In this document: piece after piece, positions 59,919 through 64,000 of the stretch | Layout of the letters: every line of letters begins with the position of its first letter | Numbering within the stretch: position 1 is the first letter of the stretch | Notes under the pieces: generated by a model | What the model was told of the DNA's origin: nothing | The model's database searches: none | The model's input: only the letters and a program-made list of their open reading frames with translations | From: Hemerocallis citrina | Taxonomy: Eukaryota; Streptophyta; Magnoliopsida; Asparagales; Asphodelaceae | Assembly: GCA_017893485.1 (NCBI GenBank) | Contig: CM030362.1 | Location: 38,720,984-38,784,983 of the forward strand | DNA: 64,000 bases | Reading direction: 5' to 3' | Program-made: the position numbers and the translations under genes

Positions 59919-62900
59919 ATGGCCTCCAAAGGCAAGGGGGCTGCTTCCTCCGTCAACCAACGGGACTCGCCCCCACCCACCGATAAAGCCAAGCCACGCA
60001 CGTCGAAACACAAGGCTCCCCCTCGGGAGTCCCAAAGAAGCGTCGGCTGGACAGCCCAGCCCGACCTACAGAGAGTAATCCTCAACCGCAAGATTACCCA
60101 CAGCTGGGGAAGGGCCACTTCCAACTCGGCCCCGAACCATCCGAGGAAGAACCACAGGGATGACGGCCCACGGGGTCGGCAAGGTGATAGGAACCGGGGA
60201 TCACCAACCCCGAAGCCTAACCCAAACCGCACCCAGGGTCAGGATCCCGAATCCGAGGTATCCATGGATACGCCATTCACCCTACACTACATCCACGGGG
60301 GACCGGTGGGGGGAGAAACCGATACTTCCCAAAGAACCTTCACCCAGGAGACGAACGCTATTCAGTACAGCCCCTCTCCTGAGCTACAACCGCGGCCAGT
60401 CTCCTTCTCAGGAGAGGGCCCCGAAGGAGTTCACCTCCCCCACTGCGAGGCCCTCGTCGTTAGCCTCCGCATGGCCAATTGTGAGGTTCGCCGAATCCTT
60501 GTTGACAGCGGCAACCCGGTAAATATTCTCTTCCTCAGAACCTTCGAAAGCCTCAGATTATCCAGAGGGAAACTCAAACCAGCAGGATGCACGTTGCTCA
60601 AACTTTCGGGCGTCCTGATCGTAGTGGAGGGAATTATTACCCTCAACGTCACCGCTGGACCGGACCCTGACAAGAGGACCGAGTCCTTGGATTTCATGGT
60701 CATCCACGTCAAGGCGGCCTACAACGCCATCCTCGGCTGACCCGGGCTAAACTCCCTCCAGGCGATACCTTCGGCCCACCATCTGAAACTCAAATTCCCC
60801 CCCCAAGGGGTCAGCATCGTCCGAGACAGCGTCGAAGCAGCACGGTCATGTTGCGTTACCACCAGGGGAGGGGGCGTGCTCCCCCTCAGCGCCGTTGAAC
60901 TCGAACCCGAGAAAGACGGCCCCGCCCCCGAGCCCGTGGACGAACTGGAGGAGGTCCTATTCGACACCGAGGATGAGTCGAAATGGTTCCGGGTGAGCTG
61001 CTCGCTCGCCGAAGACCTGAAGACGGGCATCATCGCTTGCGTCCGCCGCAACGTTGATCTCTTCGCTTGGAAGCCCTCCGATATGCCCAGAATCTCTGAA
61101 GACCTGATCATGCACCGACTGAGCGTCCTCCCTGACTCTAAACCGATCGTCCAAAAGAGGCGCAAAGTCACCCCGGAGAGGCAACAAATTGTAAAAACAG
61201 AAGTGGACAAGCTCTTGTCCGCTCGATTCATCCAAGAAGTCACCTACCCCGAGTGGTTGGCCAATGTCGTCATGGTGAAGAAAGCGACAGGGGGTTGGCG
61301 AATCTGCATTGACTTCACGGACCTTAACAAAGCGTGTCCGAAAGATCCTTTCCCCCTCCCGCGCATCGACGCTTTAATAGACGCGACCTCAGGGCACGAG
61401 CTGCTGTCCTTCATGGACGCGTTCTCGGGGTACAATCAGATCCGAATGTTTCCGCCAGACATCTCCAAGACCTCGTTCGTCACCGACCAAGGTCTTTATT
61501 GTTACCGTGTCATGCCTTTCGGGCTGAAAAACGCCGGAGCCACGTACCAGCGACTCGTCAACAGAGTCTTCAAGGACCTGATCGGCCGCAACGTAGAAGT
61601 TTACGTCGACGACATGCTTGTCAAGAGCCGGGCTGGGCCGGACCACGTCGCCGACCTCGAGGAAGCCTTCGGTGTCCTCCGACGCCACAACATGAGGCTC
61701 AACCCGGCTAAATGCGCCTTCGGCGTCTCCACGGGGAAGTTCTTAGGATTCATCGTCAGCCAGCGCGGCATTGAGGCAAACCCCGAAAAAATTAAGGCCA
61801 TCATTAACATGTCCCCGCCCCGGAATGTCAAAGAGGTTCAGAGGCTCACGGGTCGGTTGGCGGCGATCGGCCGTTTTCTCTCCAAGTCAGGGGAGAAATC
61901 TCTCCCCTTCTTCAAAGCCTTGCGCGGGAAAGGGGGCTTCGAGTGGGGTACCCATCAACAAGAAGCCTTCGAACAGCTGAAACAGTACCTCGCCAACCCG
62001 CCTCTCCTCAGCAAGCCCGAACCGGGCGAGCCGCTTTGGCTCTACCTGTCCGCCTCGGACCACGCCCTCAGCGCCGTCCTCGTCCGAGAGGAGGAGGGAG
62101 TTCAGAAACCACTGTACTATGTAAGCAAAGTGCTGCACCCAGCCGAGACGAGATACGCGAAGATAGAAAAGGTGGCCTATGCCCTGGTTATGGCAGCCCG
62201 AAAACTCCGACCGTACTTCCAGGCCCACTCCGTCCAAGTACTGACCGACCAACCACTGAAGACCGTCCTCCACAAGCCCGAAAACTCCGGCCGATTAGTC
62301 AAATGGTCGATCGAGCTGAGCCAGTTCGACATTAGCTATCATCCCAGGGCAGCCATTAAAGGGCAGGCCCTCGCCGAGTTCATAACTGAATGCACTGTCT
62401 CCGAGCAACCTGACGTAGAAGAATCGGATCCGACTTGGGAGGTCTTTGTTGACGGCTCATCCTGCGAAACGGGGAGTGGGGCGGGCGTCATCCTTCGTGG
62501 CCCCGACCAATTCCTACTTCAATACTCCCTGCGCCTCAACTTTCCAGCCTCCAACAACGAGGCAGAATACGAGGCCATGATCGCCGGATTGACCCTCGCC
62601 CACCGAGCCGGTGCTAAGCGAATCCGGGCGTTTAGCGACTCTCAGCTCGTGATCCATCAAATCAACGGAGAGTACGAAGCCCGCGACGACCGAATGATGA
62701 GGTATTTGGCGGCGGTCCGACGACTCTTGGCGTTCTTCGACGACGCTACGGTTGTCAGAGTCCCCAGGGAACAGAACGCCCAAGCCGACGCGCTATCCAA
62801 ACTTGCCTCTTCTTCCTTCGAAGGCCTCGATCGTACGGTGCTCGTCGAGGTCCTCTTGGAGCCAAGCATCAGTAGCCCAGAGCCGGAAGCGATGTGTGTG

Positions 62901-64000
62901 CAAGAGGGGACCAGCCCGGACGACTGGACCACTCCCATCCGAAAATTCTTAAACCGGGCCGAGCTTCCTGAAGACAAAGCCGAGGCCAGGCGAATCAAAA
63001 TCCGAGCTGAAAGGTTCGTCATGATCGATAACATCCTCTTCAAACGCTCGTACACCTTGGCCGACGGCAAACCCTACCTCCGCTGCCTCGCCAGGGACGA
63101 GGCCAGCTACGCCCTCAAAGACCTGCACGAGGGGATCGGCGGATGCCACATGGGGAGTAGGACACTTTCCCGAAAGGCCCTGAATCAAGGGTACTATTGG
63201 CCCACCATACTCCAAGACTCACAAGACTTAGTCAAGAGGTGCGGCCCCTGCCAAAGATTCTCCCCCATCAAAAGGCTTCCTCAAGCCAACCTCCGATCCC
63301 TGGCGAGCCCTACGCCCTTCGCCATGTGGGGTATGGACCTTGTGGGGCCCTTCCCCCCAGCAGTAGGGCAAAAGAAATTCCTGATTGTCGCCATCGACTA
63401 CTTCACCAAGTGGATCGAAGCCGAACCACTATCCAGCATCACCGAGCGCCAAGTGCAACAGTTCTTTTGGAAGAACATCATTTGTCGATTCGGGATCCCC
63501 CGAATCCTCGTCACGGACAACGGAACCCAGTTCCAAGGGCAGAACTTCCAATCTTTCTGTCAGGACATCGGCATCCAGCAGCGTTTCTCCGCCATTTGCC
63601 ACCCTCAGTCTAACGGCCAAGCGGAGAATGCGAACAGGTAAATCCTCGACGGCCTCAAAAAGCGCCTTGACAATTCCCCCAAAGGGCTATGGGTGGAGGA
63701 GCTGCCCAGCGTACTATGGGCACACCGAACCACACAGAGGATCCCCACGGGGGAGACGCCATTCAATCTGACCTATGGGACCGAGGCAGTCATCCCCGTC
63801 GAAGTCAGATTGCCTTCTCCCCGGATCATAGCCTTCGATGAAGACGACAATGCGTCCGCCCTGAGGGCTAACCTGGACCTCGTCGCCGAAGTACGAGAGA
63901 AGTCCGCGGTCCGAAGGAGCATTTATCAGCAACGGATCGAGAGATTTTACAACAAGAAAGTCCGCCCCACCAGCATCCAGGCAGGGGACCTGGTTTTGCG
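59919..64000 (+). pseudogene. Ty3/gypsy (Tat-type) polyprotein, gag capsid missing, two stops
   Basis: One reading frame runs from ATG 59919 to the window edge, broken only by TGA at 60738 and TAA at 63639. Order: short N-terminus, basic region, aspartic protease with LVDSGNPVNILF (about 60500), reverse transcriptase with YVDD at 61602-61613, a first RNase H, a second RNase H (WEVFVDGSSCETGSGAGVIL, then EAEYEAMIAGL, FSDSQL and DALS), and integrase with a zinc finger (HEGIGGCH, CGPC) and a D,D,E core (MDLVGP, TDNGTQF, GQAEN). The extra RNase H is characteristic of the Tat lineage. The capsid part of gag that should precede protease is absent: about 50 residues of N-terminus run directly into the protease linker. 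Pol is otherwise well preserved, so insertion is probably recent. The end lies outside the window. Confidence 0.9.

Noticed and set aside
61334..63932. Other-frame plus and minus frames over the gypsy polyprotein
   Set aside because: They overlap the long pol frame, which has all expected catalytic motifs; the others have none.

Overview
This is a plant nuclear window, most likely from a eudicot: AT-rich, intron-containing genes in a long intergenic space full of plant transposons. The organism cannot be named from the sequence. No rRNA, tRNA, CRISPR array or bacterial-type gene was seen.

The only host genes recognised are two head-to-tail minus-strand paralogues encoding full-size pleiotropic-drug-resistance (PDR) ABC transporters of the ABCG subfamily. 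PDR gene A (1-5650) runs off the left edge; its first 19 exons are present. PDR gene B (49557-56047) is complete: 20 exons join in phase to 1450 codons plus a stop. Gene A has three introns that gene B lacks, and one GC-AG intron. Both should be plasma-membrane exporters of hydrophobic metabolites or hormones.

The 44 kb between them is layered mobile DNA. From left to right it holds a 1.3 kb Mutator-like element (MULE) with iterated palindromes and a nested fold-back; LINE 3' ends; a fold-back MITE; a 1.27 kb hAT element carrying two Tourist-like MITEs; a 3.4 kb hAT with a decayed transposase; a five-copy tandem array of a 3525-bp unit (17316-34941) lying between Helitron-like ends (16768 and 35434); a LINE relic split by a second hAT that itself holds a MITE; a MULE-like MITE; a decayed MuDR-type transposase; and a Copia complex with three LTRs and a matching 5-bp target duplication.

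Each array unit carries a Helitron helicase remnant, a GC-rich minisatellite and a Pack-MULE that has captured part of a host DUF632 gene. A nested chimera has therefore been amplified five times.

Right of PDR gene B are a small MULE about 350 bp from its start codon, another MITE-like element with a proline-rich antisense frame, half of a Tourist-like MITE, and the 5' part of a Ty3/gypsy element (59046 to the window end). That element has protease, RT, dual RNase H and integrase, lacks the gag capsid region, and carries only two in-frame stops.
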